NCBI GenBank assembly: GCA_964419545.1
Contig: CAYQQU010000011.1
Span: 50,239-114,238 of the forward strand
Source of the DNA: CAYQQU01 sp964419545
GTDB lineage: Bacteria; Bacteroidota; Bacteroidia; Chitinophagales; Saprospiraceae
DNA: 64,000 bases
Direction: 5' to 3'
Position numbers and translations under genes: made by a program
The notes under the pieces: model-generated
Told to the model about the DNA's origin: nothing
Seen by the model: only the letters and a program-made list of their open reading frames with translations
Databases searched by the model: none
Shown here: piece after piece, positions 51,624 through 59,580 of the stretch
Numbering within the stretch: position 1 is the first letter of the stretch
Layout of the letters: the number at the start of each line of letters is the position of its first letter

Positions 51624-52832
51624 ATGAACGCATCCATCAGACTTGTCGTGCAGGGGTGTTTAAGTGGGAAAAGGAAGCGTTCTTTTTTCCGATCGCAGGC
51701 TTTTTTGAGGAGCATAGCCGCGCTATGCCCCGATAAAAAGCCGAAGCGTGGGACAAAAAGCGCCCTTTTACCCCTTAGAGATTCCCTGCGCAACAAGGCT
51801 ATCTTATCCGGCAAAGGGCGCCCGGCGCTCTTTGCCGCTTTGCTCCTCCTGGTCTTCTCCGGCTGCCGCCCGGAAGACGAGCCGGCCAGCCCGCTCGACA
51901 CCACGCCCTACGCGCTGGAGCTGCCGCCGGGTTTCCCCATGCCCGTACTGCCCGCAGACAATGAGCTCACCGCGGCCCGGGTAGCGCTCGGGAAAAAACT
52001 GTTTTACGATCCCGTCCTCTCGCGCGACTCTTCGCTCTCCTGCGCGGGCTGCCATCGCCAGGAACTGGCTTTCGCCGACGACCGCGCCCTCAGCCCGGGT
52101 GTCGAAGGGCGCCTCGGATTCCGCAACTCCCCTACCCTGGCCAACGTAGCTTACCTGGACCTCGTCAACAAGGACGGCGGCGTGGTCAAACTCGACGTCC
52201 AGGCCCTCGTGCCCATCGAAGACCATAACGAAATGGACTTCCGGGGCCTCTTCGCCGCCGAACGCCTGCTCGCCGACCCCGCCTACGTGGAGCTGAGCCA
52301 GCGCGCCTATGCCCGCGACCCCAGCTCCTGGGTCATCACGCGCGCCCTGGCTGCTTTCCAGCGCACCCTCATCAGCGGCAATGCCCGCTACGACCGCGCC
52401 CGGCGGGGCGAACAAAACCTGACGGAGGCGGAAGCGCGCGGACAGGCCCTGTTCTTCAGCGAGCGCACCCAATGCAGCAGCTGCCACGGCGGCTTCAACT
52501 TTACCGAAAACGCCTTCGAAAACAACGGGCGCTACGCAGAGTACGCCGACAACGGCCGCTGGCGCGTCACCGGACTGGAAAGCGACAAAGGTAAATTCCG
52601 CGTGCCGACCCTGCGCAATATCGCCCAGACGGCTCCGTACATGCACGACGGCAGCCTGCCCGACCTCCGCGCGGTGATCGACCACTACGACGGCGGAGGC
52701 GCGGGGCATCCGAACCAAAGCGAGAAAATACGACCATTGGGGCTGACGGAAACGGAAAAAGCCGACCTGATCGCCTTCCTCAAAACGCTTACCGATAGCA
52801 CGTTCCTGACGAATCCGGCCTTTGCGCAGTAG
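51624..52832 (+). CDS. MbnH-like dihaem cytochrome c peroxidase-family enzyme
   Basis: 402 residues. Two haem sites are visible: SLSCAGCHRQELAFADDRA (Cys near residue 140) and TQCSSCHGGFNFTENAF (near 284), with the family segments FRNSPTLANVAYLDLVNKDG, KFRVPTLRNIAQTAPYMHDG and LIAFLKTLTD. Members are MauG/CcpA-type peroxidases; the MbnH branch uses high-valent dihaem chemistry to oxidise Trp in its partner MbnP, which is encoded one base upstream. The lipoprotein hydrophobic core (LFAALLLLVFSGC) only begins at residue 69: the first about 64 residues are an unusual extension, most of it encoded by a 140-bp palindromic repeat at 51650-51789. No closer start codon is available in frame, so the extension seems to be translated. 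Confidence 0.85.
   Translation: MNASIRLVVQGCLSGKRKRSFFRSQAFLRSIAALCPDKKPKRGTKSALLPLRDSLRNKAILSGKGRPALFAALLLLVFSGCRPEDEPASPLDTTPYALELPPGFPMPVLPADNELTAARVALGKKLFYDPVLSRDSSLSCAGCHRQELAFADDRALSPGVEGRLGFRNSPTLANVAYLDLVNKDGGVVKLDVQALVPIEDHNEMDFRGLFAAERLLADPAYVELSQRAYARDPSSWVITRALAAFQRTLISGNARYDRARRGEQNLTEAEARGQALFFSERTQCSSCHGGFNFTENAFENNGRYAEYADNGRWRVTGLESDKGKFRVPTLRNIAQTAPYMHDGSLPDLRAVIDHYDGGGAGHPNQSEKIRPLGLTETEKADLIAFLKTLTDSTFLTNPAFAQ
51650..51789 (+). repeat. Palindromic element read in frame inside the MbnH-like gene
   Basis: An imperfect 140-bp palindrome. The ends read GCAGGGG and, on the other side, CCCTGC; inner blocks pair (TTAAGTGGG/CCCTTTTACCCCTTA region, AAGCG, CTTTTTT) around the centre CATAGCCGCGCTATG. 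The centre and overall design resemble the 164-bp element (centre TAGCAGCGCTA with paired TTTTTCC blocks), suggesting a related family. It codes for about residues 9-55 of the MbnH-like protein. Confidence 0.65.
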
Positions 52833-52844
52833 CGCACCGGGGCG

Positions 52845-54299
52845 TCACCGGAACGCCCGGCGGATGCCGTTGGCGTCCGCCAGGTCATACAGCTTCCCGT
52901 TGACCACCGCAAATTCGTTGCGCCCCTCGCGTTGCAGCAGAAGGGTGATGCGGCGGCCCGGGAAGAGCTCGTTGGCGGGCGCGGCCTCCTTGGCCTGCAC
53001 CAGCAGCGGCAGATCGGCGTAGTAGCGGCGGCCGGCGTAGTTCTCCAGGCGCACCTCTGCGTATCCTTCCCGTAACAGCCGCACCGGGTCCAGCTGCATC
53101 AGGGCGCTCCGGTCGGGCAGCACGGTCGGATAGATGCGGCCGGGAACGGCGCGGTAGCCCCGGCCGGCGAAGTTGTGGTAAGCGTGGTAAACAGAAAGGT
53201 CGCCCAGCTCGGAAATGCGGGCGTCGTAGTAGAATTGACGATGCCGGTTGTAGGGTATCTCATTGCGACGAATGGCGATGTCGACGGTGTACCAGTCGCC
53301 CTTGCTTTCCACCTCCACTTCCCGCAGGATGAGATCGTGAAAAGCATTGTAATCGTTCTCCGGGATCTGCCAGTAGGCGTCGACGGGAGCCGTGGCGTAG
53401 GCTTGCCGGGCGATGGCGTCGAAAGCGGAGAGGAGAATGAGGTAGTTGTATTTTCGGATCTGCTGCTTCTCGGGGTCGCCAGCGAGCCCTCCCGACTCGA
53501 TGAGGATGGTGCTGGTGCCCCATTTGGTGATATTGTCACCGAAAGCGCGCGGCTCGAAGGCGTCATCGTAACGAGCTACCCGGCCGGGAATATATTCCTG
53601 CAGGACGCCGTCCATCAGCCCGATGAGGCGCATGGCGCGTTCGCGGATGTCGTTGATATCCTTGGCGTAATTGAAAGCAGGCGCCAGGAAGGAGACCGTA
53701 GCCGGCTGCGGTTGCCGGCCGGCGGCGTAGTAGCGGCTCTGGTCGTGGAGGTTGAAGCCCCAGTCGGCCGACAGTTCATCGCGCACCCGCTTCAGGATTT
53801 TCGACTCCGGGCACTGCAGGCGCTGCGCATCGCGGTTGAGGTCAATGCCGAGTGCGTTGCGGCGCTGAAAACGCTCGGCGCCGTCAGGGTTGAGCATGGG
53901 GAGAAAGACCAGCGTCAGCTCGGTGCGCAGGCGGTCGCGGAAGGCGTCAAACTCATCGCCGCGATGGCGAAGAAAGTTGAAGATATCGAACAGGGCCATG
54001 GTGGCTGTCGACTCATCGCCGTGCATCTGCGACCAGAGGAGGACCTTGACGGGGCCTTCGCCGTATTCCACCCGGTAGATGTCGCGCCCTTCGATCGACT
54101 GCCCCGCCACCGCCACCCGGAAAGGGGCGCGCAGCTGCTGGATGAGGGGCGCGATATCGGCCTGTTTGAAGCGGCGGTCGGTAATGGTCACCTCGCAATG
54201 CTCGTCGTAGGTCCGGGCCAGTTGCTCGTGCAGCGGCGCCTGAGCAGCGCCCGTAAGGACGGAGATCAGTAGGATCAGGGAAAAGGTGGTGATGCGCAT
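52845..54299 (-). CDS. M14-family zinc carboxypeptidase
   Basis: 484 residues from the ATG at 54299 (MRITTFSLILLISVLTGAAQ, a signal peptide; the longer upstream reading lacks one). The peptidase domain shows the M14 zinc ligands in SQMHGDESTATMALFDIFNF (His, Glu) and FNLHDQSRYYA (His), the substrate-binding MLNPDGAERFQRRNALGIDL with NRD, and the catalytic Glu in STILIESGGLAGDP. It cleaves C-terminal residues or amides from peptides and acts in the periplasm or outside. The last about 200 residues are a less conserved beta-rich extension (LGDLSVYHAYHNFAGRGYRA). It is convergent with the MbnH-like gene, separated by only 12 bases. Confidence 0.9.
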   Translation of the reverse strand: MRITTFSLILLISVLTGAAQAPLHEQLARTYDEHCEVTITDRRFKQADIAPLIQQLRAPFRVAVAGQSIEGRDIYRVEYGEGPVKVLLWSQMHGDESTATMALFDIFNFLRHRGDEFDAFRDRLRTELTLVFLPMLNPDGAERFQRRNALGIDLNRDAQRLQCPESKILKRVRDELSADWGFNLHDQSRYYAAGRQPQPATVSFLAPAFNYAKDINDIRERAMRLIGLMDGVLQEYIPGRVARYDDAFEPRAFGDNITKWGTSTILIESGGLAGDPEKQQIRKYNYLILLSAFDAIARQAYATAPVDAYWQIPENDYNAFHDLILREVEVESKGDWYTVDIAIRRNEIPYNRHRQFYYDARISELGDLSVYHAYHNFAGRGYRAVPGRIYPTVLPDRSALMQLDPVRLLREGYAEVRLENYAGRRYYADLPLLVQAKEAAPANELFPGRRITLLLQREGRNEFAVVNGKLYDLADANGIRRAFR

Positions 54300-54373
54300 G
54301 GGTGTTTTTGCAAGGTATAATAATGAAAATTGGGGAAGTATGGAATGGGGTTGGGGACAGGGCAATCGCATTT

Positions 54374-54520
54374 AGAGATGTTTGGAGCTTGCTTCTATTG
54401 CAAATCAACAGCTTAGGAACCTGTCGTCAAGATAAAATGCTCATTTACCCCGGTAAACTCACATTTTATCTTTTAGTTAACCTGTTGATTTTCATAACGA
54501 ACCCGTTCCAAACATGCTCG
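54374..54520. repeat. 147-bp near-palindromic element between genes
   Basis: The outer ends are inverted copies (GAGATGTTTGGA and, as reverse complement, GAGCATGTTTGGA). Inside, AAATCAACAG pairs with CTGTTGATTT, AAGATAAAATG with CATTTTATCTT, and TTTACC with GGTAAA at the centre. The ends share the GTTTGGA core with the 164-bp element, but the interior differs. It occupies most of the gap between the divergent M14 peptidase and convergent dinB region. It could also fold as a very long hairpin in RNA. Confidence 0.75.
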
Positions 54521-54597
54521 TAAAAGATACTACCTCTCAATTGCCATAAAATTCACATGGAACGGAAGGGAAATCCTCGTTTTTCCTTTAGCCCGGA

Positions 54598-55761
54598 TTA
54601 TCGGTTTTTCCCGGAAGCGGGGAAAGTATTCGCCTTGCCCACCGCCTCCTTTCCGAATCGTCGGCGGATGTGGTCCATGGCGGCGATCAGGCGTTCGTCT
54701 TCCTGTTGAGGATCGAAGAGGTCGAGCTGGGGCGTGCCGCTGACCAGTTTTCCGAAGCGCACCCCTACCAGTCGCACCAGTTGGCGACGCGTAAACAGGG
54801 CGTCGAACAGTTCGCGGGCGTGTGCGAGCAGGCGGTTATCGCCGGCGGTGCAGGCAATGCGGCGTTGCTTACTGAAAGTATTGAAATCCGAATAGCGGAT
54901 CTTTACGGCAATCTCGGCGGTCAGCTTACCGCGCTGCCGCAGGTCGAAAGCGAGGCGCGTCACCATGCGCGCCAGCTGGTCATGCAGCACCTGCGGGTCG
55001 ATGGTATCCACCTGGAACGTATGTTCAGTGGAAATGGACCGGCGGTCGTGGTACGGAACCACCGGCCGGTCGTCGATGCCGTTGGCGCGCCGCCACAGTT
55101 CAGGCCCCAGCTTCCCGAACTCCCGTTCGAGCAGGCGCGGCGGCAGGCGGCTCAGCGTGGCCAGGTCGCGCACGCCCATCAGGCTGAGTTTGCGGGCCGT
55201 CATTCGCCCGACCATCGGCAGCTTGCGCACCGGGAGCGGCGCCAGAAAAGCGCGTTCTTCACCGGCTGCGACGATTTTTTCGCCGTTGGGTTTGGCCTCC
55301 CCCGCCCCCACCTTCGACACCAGCTTATTGACCGCCAGCCCTGCCGAGAGGGGCAGGCCCGATTCGCGGATAACCTTGCTACGCAGCTCCCGCGACCATT
55401 GCCAGCAGCCGAAATAGCGGTCCATGCCCGTGAGGTCCAGGTAAAACTCGTCGATCGACGCCTTTTCGAAGAGAGGGCTCTCCTCGGCGATGATCTCGGT
55501 AATGAGGGCGGAATACCGCTCGTAAGCCTCCAGGTCGCCGCGCAGCACGAGGGCTTCGGGACACAGTTGCAGCGCCGTTCTGATGGGCATGGCCGAGCGC
55601 ACGCCGAACGCGCGGGCCTCGTAGCTGCAACTGGCGACGACCCCGCGGGCGCTGCGCCCCCCGATGATCAGCGGCCGGCCGGCCAGCGCCCGGTTGCGCA
55701 GGCGCTCTACCGATACGAAAAAGGCGTCCAGGTCGAGATGAAGGATGGCTCGATCAAACAT
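54598..55761 (-). CDS. dinB: DNA polymerase IV (Y-family)
   Basis: 387 residues from the ATG at 55761 (MFDRAILHLDLDAFFVSVER). DinB copies damaged templates with low fidelity. Catalytic acidic residues are in ILHLDLDAFFVSVE and in the KASIDEFYLDLTGM motif; RPLIIGGRSARGVVASCSYE and FGVRSAMPIRTALQLCP are the finger/palm segments. Thumb and little-finger domains follow (LPMVGRMTARKLSLMGVRDL, ISTEHTFQVD). A beta-clamp-binding motif is visible near the end in TPQLDLFDPQQ. The ATG 20 codons upstream (at 55821) adds unconserved residues. No imuA/imuB partner is adjacent. Confidence 0.93.
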   Translation of the reverse strand: MFDRAILHLDLDAFFVSVERLRNRALAGRPLIIGGRSARGVVASCSYEARAFGVRSAMPIRTALQLCPEALVLRGDLEAYERYSALITEIIAEESPLFEKASIDEFYLDLTGMDRYFGCWQWSRELRSKVIRESGLPLSAGLAVNKLVSKVGAGEAKPNGEKIVAAGEERAFLAPLPVRKLPMVGRMTARKLSLMGVRDLATLSRLPPRLLEREFGKLGPELWRRANGIDDRPVVPYHDRRSISTEHTFQVDTIDPQVLHDQLARMVTRLAFDLRQRGKLTAEIAVKIRYSDFNTFSKQRRIACTAGDNRLLAHARELFDALFTRRQLVRLVGVRFGKLVSGTPQLDLFDPQQEDERLIAAMDHIRRRFGKEAVGKANTFPASGKNR

Positions 55762-56231
55762 GGCGATGGTGTTTTCTGCATAGTACGATCGAATGCAATT
55801 TAAACTTTTTTGTTTGCACAAAACACCCGAATTGAAACATATTTATTCAACCAATAAGACAGATCAAGATGAGGGAGGAAAATGACGGGCAGCGCGCAGC
55901 ACCGGCGGGCCGGAAACGACAACGGAGCTGAACAGGTCAGCTCCGCGTCTTTTTCTCAAAGGGTCGTTTTGATAGCCCCTCAGCTCAATGGAAAATATTT
56001 TTCATTGGGACTGAGGTCGTGTGTGGACCAGCTTATCGGAAAGGACGGGCGCACAGGGGGTAACGGTCAATTCTGAGGGTTTGACGCCGCCGGCATCCGA
56101 CAGAGGCCGGTAAAAAAAAGTGCAGTATGTCCGGGGGGAAGAACATGCCGCGAAAATCTTGGGGCGCCCGTTGGCGCCCGGGTCATGAGATTATGATCCA
56201 TCGCTTTCGGCGGGCGATGTGATCGATCAGG
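55762..56231. other. Intergenic region upstream of dinB
   Basis: About 470 bases with no credible gene; the small open frame at 55882-56076 has no supporting feature. The region near 55800-55850 is A/T-rich and may hold the dinB promoter. One hairpin is annotated separately. Confidence 0.5.
55923..55957 (+). terminator. Hairpin with T-rich tail upstream of dinB
   Basis: A 9-base perfect stem (55923-55931 with 55937-55945), a 5-base loop, then CGTCTTTTTCTC. It has the form of a rho-independent terminator on the plus strand, although no gene is recognised immediately before it. Confidence 0.45.
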
Positions 56232-57347
56232 TCAGTGGGTCACGAATACTTTTTCCATGACCATCTGATGATCGTCGAGTTGTATTTCGAGTACATACCA
56301 GCCCACCGGAAGTGCGCTGATATCGATCGGGATCAAATCGGAGGCAGCCGCTATCCTTTCATTGTATACCGGCTGCCCGAAGGAATTCAAAAGGCGCAGC
56401 TGGCGTACCACCTGCGTTTCGTCATTTACAAAAAGTTCGCCTCTTGAAGGGTTCGGAAATATACTTAAATCGGCTGAGGCTTTATCGTTAATACGGGTCG
56501 TGATCGTACTTTCGGGAAACTGAACGAGGTCGAGCGGATTCAGCTGGTGATCGATCAGCAACACTTTCTCCAATCTCAGGATGGACTCCACCGTGATGGC
56601 GTCCACCACATCCTCGATGATCACAAAGGACAATCGCCCCAGCGAACCGTACCCGCTCACCGGCAGGCCGTCAGTGCGCGTCAGCGCTACGGCGACGGTT
56701 CCGTCGGCAGAAGTGCTGATCTGCGTGATCACCTGATCGTCACCGGCAAAGAGCCAGGGATCGTCGGGAAAGGCGAAGCTGAGGTCTTCCACCAGCGCAG
56801 GCGTTTCCAATGCGATAGTGAAGGTGTAGCCGTAGAGCTGGTTCACCGGTTGCGCTTCGTCGCCGACCGTAATGTCCACCGTAACCTGCTGCCCGCCGGC
56901 AGCCGTCGTAGGAACCGGCTTTATTTCAATAGCGGGATCCAGGCTGGGCGTTCCGGGGCCGGAGTAAATATCGAATCCGGCGCCCCAGTTGTGGGTCAGT
57001 CCCTGATTTTGGCGCACCCAGATCGTATCCGCCATGTCGATCAGGCCGTTGCCGTCGCAATCGGCATGTGCAAAATTCGCGCCCAGCGGGAACGGCTGCT
57101 CCCAGGCTGCGACCGGCTGCCCGTTTTCCAGCGCCGGTCCGCCCCAGGCCCCTGAGGCATTGGGCCGCGGTTCGCCCTCGGCTCCGTAAGCGTACCCCAG
57201 ATAGAGGTAATCGATCAGATTGACCTCGCCGCTATAATTGATATCGCCGGGACGTACGTATAACGTGCCCGACTGAGCGGACAACGGCCGGACGCCCGCC
57301 AGTAGCAGGCATACGACAAGTAGTATGTTCCCGGGATTATACAGCAT
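56232..57347 (-). CDS. Dockerin/cohesin-like secreted protein with T9SS sorting domain
   Basis: 371 residues from the ATG at 57347 (MLYNPGNILLVVCLLLAGVR, signal peptide). Two calcium-loop (dockerin-like) repeats appear early: YVRPGDINYSGEVNLIDYLY and FAHADCDGNGLIDMADTIWV. A beta-sandwich domain follows (QVTVDITVGDEAQPVNQLYG, GSLGRLSFVIIEDVVDAITV), resembling cohesin-type folds. The C-terminus (LSIFPNPSRGELFVNDE, LRLLNSFGQPVYNERI, LPVGWYVLEIQLDD) is a type A T9SS signal. It is probably surface-exposed. The combination is common in Saprospiria; the binding partner is unknown. The frame extends upstream to 57419 without a signal. Confidence 0.8.
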   Translation of the reverse strand: MLYNPGNILLVVCLLLAGVRPLSAQSGTLYVRPGDINYSGEVNLIDYLYLGYAYGAEGEPRPNASGAWGGPALENGQPVAAWEQPFPLGANFAHADCDGNGLIDMADTIWVRQNQGLTHNWGAGFDIYSGPGTPSLDPAIEIKPVPTTAAGGQQVTVDITVGDEAQPVNQLYGYTFTIALETPALVEDLSFAFPDDPWLFAGDDQVITQISTSADGTVAVALTRTDGLPVSGYGSLGRLSFVIIEDVVDAITVESILRLEKVLLIDHQLNPLDLVQFPESTITTRINDKASADLSIFPNPSRGELFVNDETQVVRQLRLLNSFGQPVYNERIAAASDLIPIDISALPVGWYVLEIQLDDHQMVMEKVFVTH

Positions 57348-57513
57348 TTCTTTAGCGTTGCTTTGAACGACAGTACAGTTCCAAAAATACGCCCGCAACC
57401 CATACGATGAAAGGTACATTTTTTTAGGTTTTTCAAGATGAACAAGAAATAAACCGCCCTCGTTGCTGAATGCAGTTAAAGGCCTGGGGGGCGAATGGAC
57501 TGGGGATCAGCTG

Positions 57514-57560
57514 AAAAATGTTAAACAATTAATAAAAAAATACATTTGTTTAACATTTTT
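57514..57560. promoter_or_regulatory. Perfect inverted repeat overlapping a -7 box
   Basis: AAAAATGTTAAACAA (57514-57528) is exactly repeated in inverted form at 57546-57560, with 17 bases between. The right arm overlaps TACATTTG (57541-57548), an exact TAnnTTTG box for the plus-strand gene at 57632. The layout fits an operator for a dimeric repressor, or a hairpin in a leader of the opposite strand. Confidence 0.5.
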
Positions 57561-57631
57561 TTTCAACCTGGCTATCTTAGCTGTAGGATTGTCAACTAAA
57601 AATATTAAAAAAAATCCGGTATTTCCAGCTG

Positions 57632-59053
57632 ATGTATAAAAGTAAGCTCATTTCTTTACTCCGCACCTTTGATCCTGAAGAGCTTAGCGCATTCGAGGAT
57701 TTTATCGCCTCCCCCTATTTCAATAAGCGGGCGGAGCTGCCGCCCCTCTGCCGGGCGCTGGTGGCGCTGGCGCCGGATTTCCCTCCCGAAACCACTACCC
57801 GGGAACGGGTGTACGCCCGTGCGTTCGACGGCCGCCCCTACGACGAAAAAGAGATGGCGTATCTGATGAACTACCTGCTGCGGCTCGGCGAACAATTCCT
57901 CGGCCTGCAACGCCACTACCGGTCGGGCCTCAACAGCCGGCTCGACCTGCTGGCCGAGCTGATTGACCGGGGGCTCGAAAAACACTACCAGTTTCACCTG
58001 AAAAAAGCCGAGCGGAAAGCCGCTCAGAACGATTGCGACAGCAGCGACGTCTTTCTGGAGCGCCACCGCCTGGCGCACCTCAGAGATCAGCACTTCAAGC
58101 GACAGGATCAGCGCCGCTTCGACCTCGAGATCCAGGTCGCCGCCGAACAGCTCGACCAGTTTTACTACAACCGCAAGCTGCGCGCCCTCTGCGATATGGT
58201 CGGGCGGCAGCGGATCTTTCAAAAATCCTATCGCCTCACCCTCATGACCGAAGTCATGAACGCAGTGCAATCGCCGGACTTCGATCCATCACCCGGCACC
58301 CTGATCTATTTTCACACCCTGAAAATGCTGACGAATGCGGAGCCCCAGCCCCACTTCCAGCGAGTGATCGAGCTTTTTCAAAAACACTTCAGCAAGCTTT
58401 CTTTTGACGACAAACAGAATATCCTGTCACATGCGCTCAACTTCTGCATTCGCCAGATCCGGCTGCAGGCCGACAAGCGCAGCTATATGGAAGAGGCGCT
58501 GCACCTCTATACTTTCGGGATAGAACAGGAAATTTTTCTGGACCGCGGGCATCTCTCGCCCTGGCATTTTAAGAACGTCATCAAGCTGGCTTTTAACCTC
58601 AAGCAACACGACTGGGCCGAACAATTCATCCAGACCTACGCCCCGCAACTGCCGGCAGAAGCCCGCGAAAACGCCCTGTACTACAACCTGGCCGACCTTT
58701 ACTATCAGAAGCGCGATTACGACCAGGCCCTGCGCTTCCTCAATCGCGTAGCGTTTACCGATATCCACTACCAGCTGAACGCCAAAACTTTATTACTTAA
58801 AATATTCTACGAGCTAAAAGAAGAGGAAGCGCTGCTCTCCACCCTCGCCGCCTTCACCATTTCCCTGAAGCGCAACAAAAACATCTCCATCGACCTGCGC
58901 AAAACCTATCAGAATTTCTGCTCGCTGCTCCACAAGATCCTGCGTCGCAGCCCCCAGCGCCGGGAACACCTCCGCCAGGAGATCCTCGACGCCTCGCCCC
59001 TGACCAGCCGGGAGTGGCTGCTCGGCATCCTGAAGCAGGAAGTTAGGGCCTGA
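57632..59053 (+). CDS. Large helical protein of unknown function
   Basis: 473 residues, cytoplasmic (no signal or membrane segment). It is predicted almost entirely helical, with TPR-like stretches toward the C-terminus (ENALYYNLADLYYQKRDYDQ, LRFLNRVAFTDIHYQLNAKT). The N-terminus (LISLLRTFDPEELSAFEDFI, ASPYFNKRAELPPLCRALV) recurs in uncharacterised Saprospiria proteins as far as I recall. Charged residues dominate the middle (HLKKAERKAAQNDCDSS). No catalytic motif is seen. A possible scaffold or RNA/protein-binding role is only a guess. It has a -7 box and an operator-like repeat 70-120 bases upstream and is followed by the IS1380 relic. Confidence 0.75.
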   Translation: MYKSKLISLLRTFDPEELSAFEDFIASPYFNKRAELPPLCRALVALAPDFPPETTTRERVYARAFDGRPYDEKEMAYLMNYLLRLGEQFLGLQRHYRSGLNSRLDLLAELIDRGLEKHYQFHLKKAERKAAQNDCDSSDVFLERHRLAHLRDQHFKRQDQRRFDLEIQVAAEQLDQFYYNRKLRALCDMVGRQRIFQKSYRLTLMTEVMNAVQSPDFDPSPGTLIYFHTLKMLTNAEPQPHFQRVIELFQKHFSKLSFDDKQNILSHALNFCIRQIRLQADKRSYMEEALHLYTFGIEQEIFLDRGHLSPWHFKNVIKLAFNLKQHDWAEQFIQTYAPQLPAEARENALYYNLADLYYQKRDYDQALRFLNRVAFTDIHYQLNAKTLLLKIFYELKEEEALLSTLAAFTISLKRNKNISIDLRKTYQNFCSLLHKILRRSPQRREHLRQEILDASPLTSREWLLGILKQEVRA

Positions 59054-59087
59054 CCGGTAACTTAACCCGGATTATTCATGGATGCAC

Positions 59088-59342
59088 CTATTGCGAAGCC
59101 AAACAAGAGCGCATCAATCGGAAGAAGTTGGCGCTGAAGCGATGGCAACTCAGCCGGCCTGAGAAACATATTTTCTTGGCCTCCTTGATCCGGTTTTCGG
59201 CCATCTCTCCTCGTTGCACATAAAAATTCCGGTACAACTCTTCGGCATCTTCCTCTGCGAAGCTGAAACCACCATCGGAACTGATTTCTTGAGCCGAAAA
59301 ATCGAACCGAACTTTTTTATTGTTATGATAAAAAATCTTACT
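59088..59342 (-). pseudogene. IS1380 transposase fragment
   Basis: An 84-codon open stretch without a start codon at its beginning, ending in TAG at 59088-59090. The C-terminal part has the family's hallmark YREK-like region: LYRNFYVQRGEMAENRIKEA, including the conserved RGEM-ENRIKE pattern, followed by LSCHRFSANFFRL. The first about 25 residues (NKKVRFDFSAQEISSDGG) look like the N-terminal part of the same family, so about 350 internal codons appear to have been lost while the ends remained. It is not functional. Confidence 0.75.
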
Positions 59343-59392
59343 TTAAGCGTCTCTTTTTGGGTATAGCGCTTTTATATTTTTTAGGCCTAATT

Positions 59393-59513
59393 GGTGTGTA
59401 ACAAAAATTTTTGCTGATCCTTTCTTGAAAGGAAACGCTTTTAATTACTGAAAATCAACTTTTTAAATTGAGCACTCAGCAAAAATTTTTACAAGGAACT
59501 TGTGTTACACACC
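59393..59513. repeat. 121-bp short element nested in the IS1380 relic
   Basis: The ends are a perfect 10-base inverted repeat (GGTGTGTAAC / GTTACACACC). A further inner pair shares AAAAATTTTTGCTGA on both sides, offset by about 14 bases. Flanks CCTAATT and ACTAATC resemble a weak 7-8 base target duplication. The ends match those of the palindrome at 16549-16607, implying one element family with at least two members here. Confidence 0.6.
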
Positions 59514-59580
59514 ACTAATCAACTGTAACATAAAAACTTATACCCTTTTTTATTCGTATCCATGAATAATCCGGGTTAAA

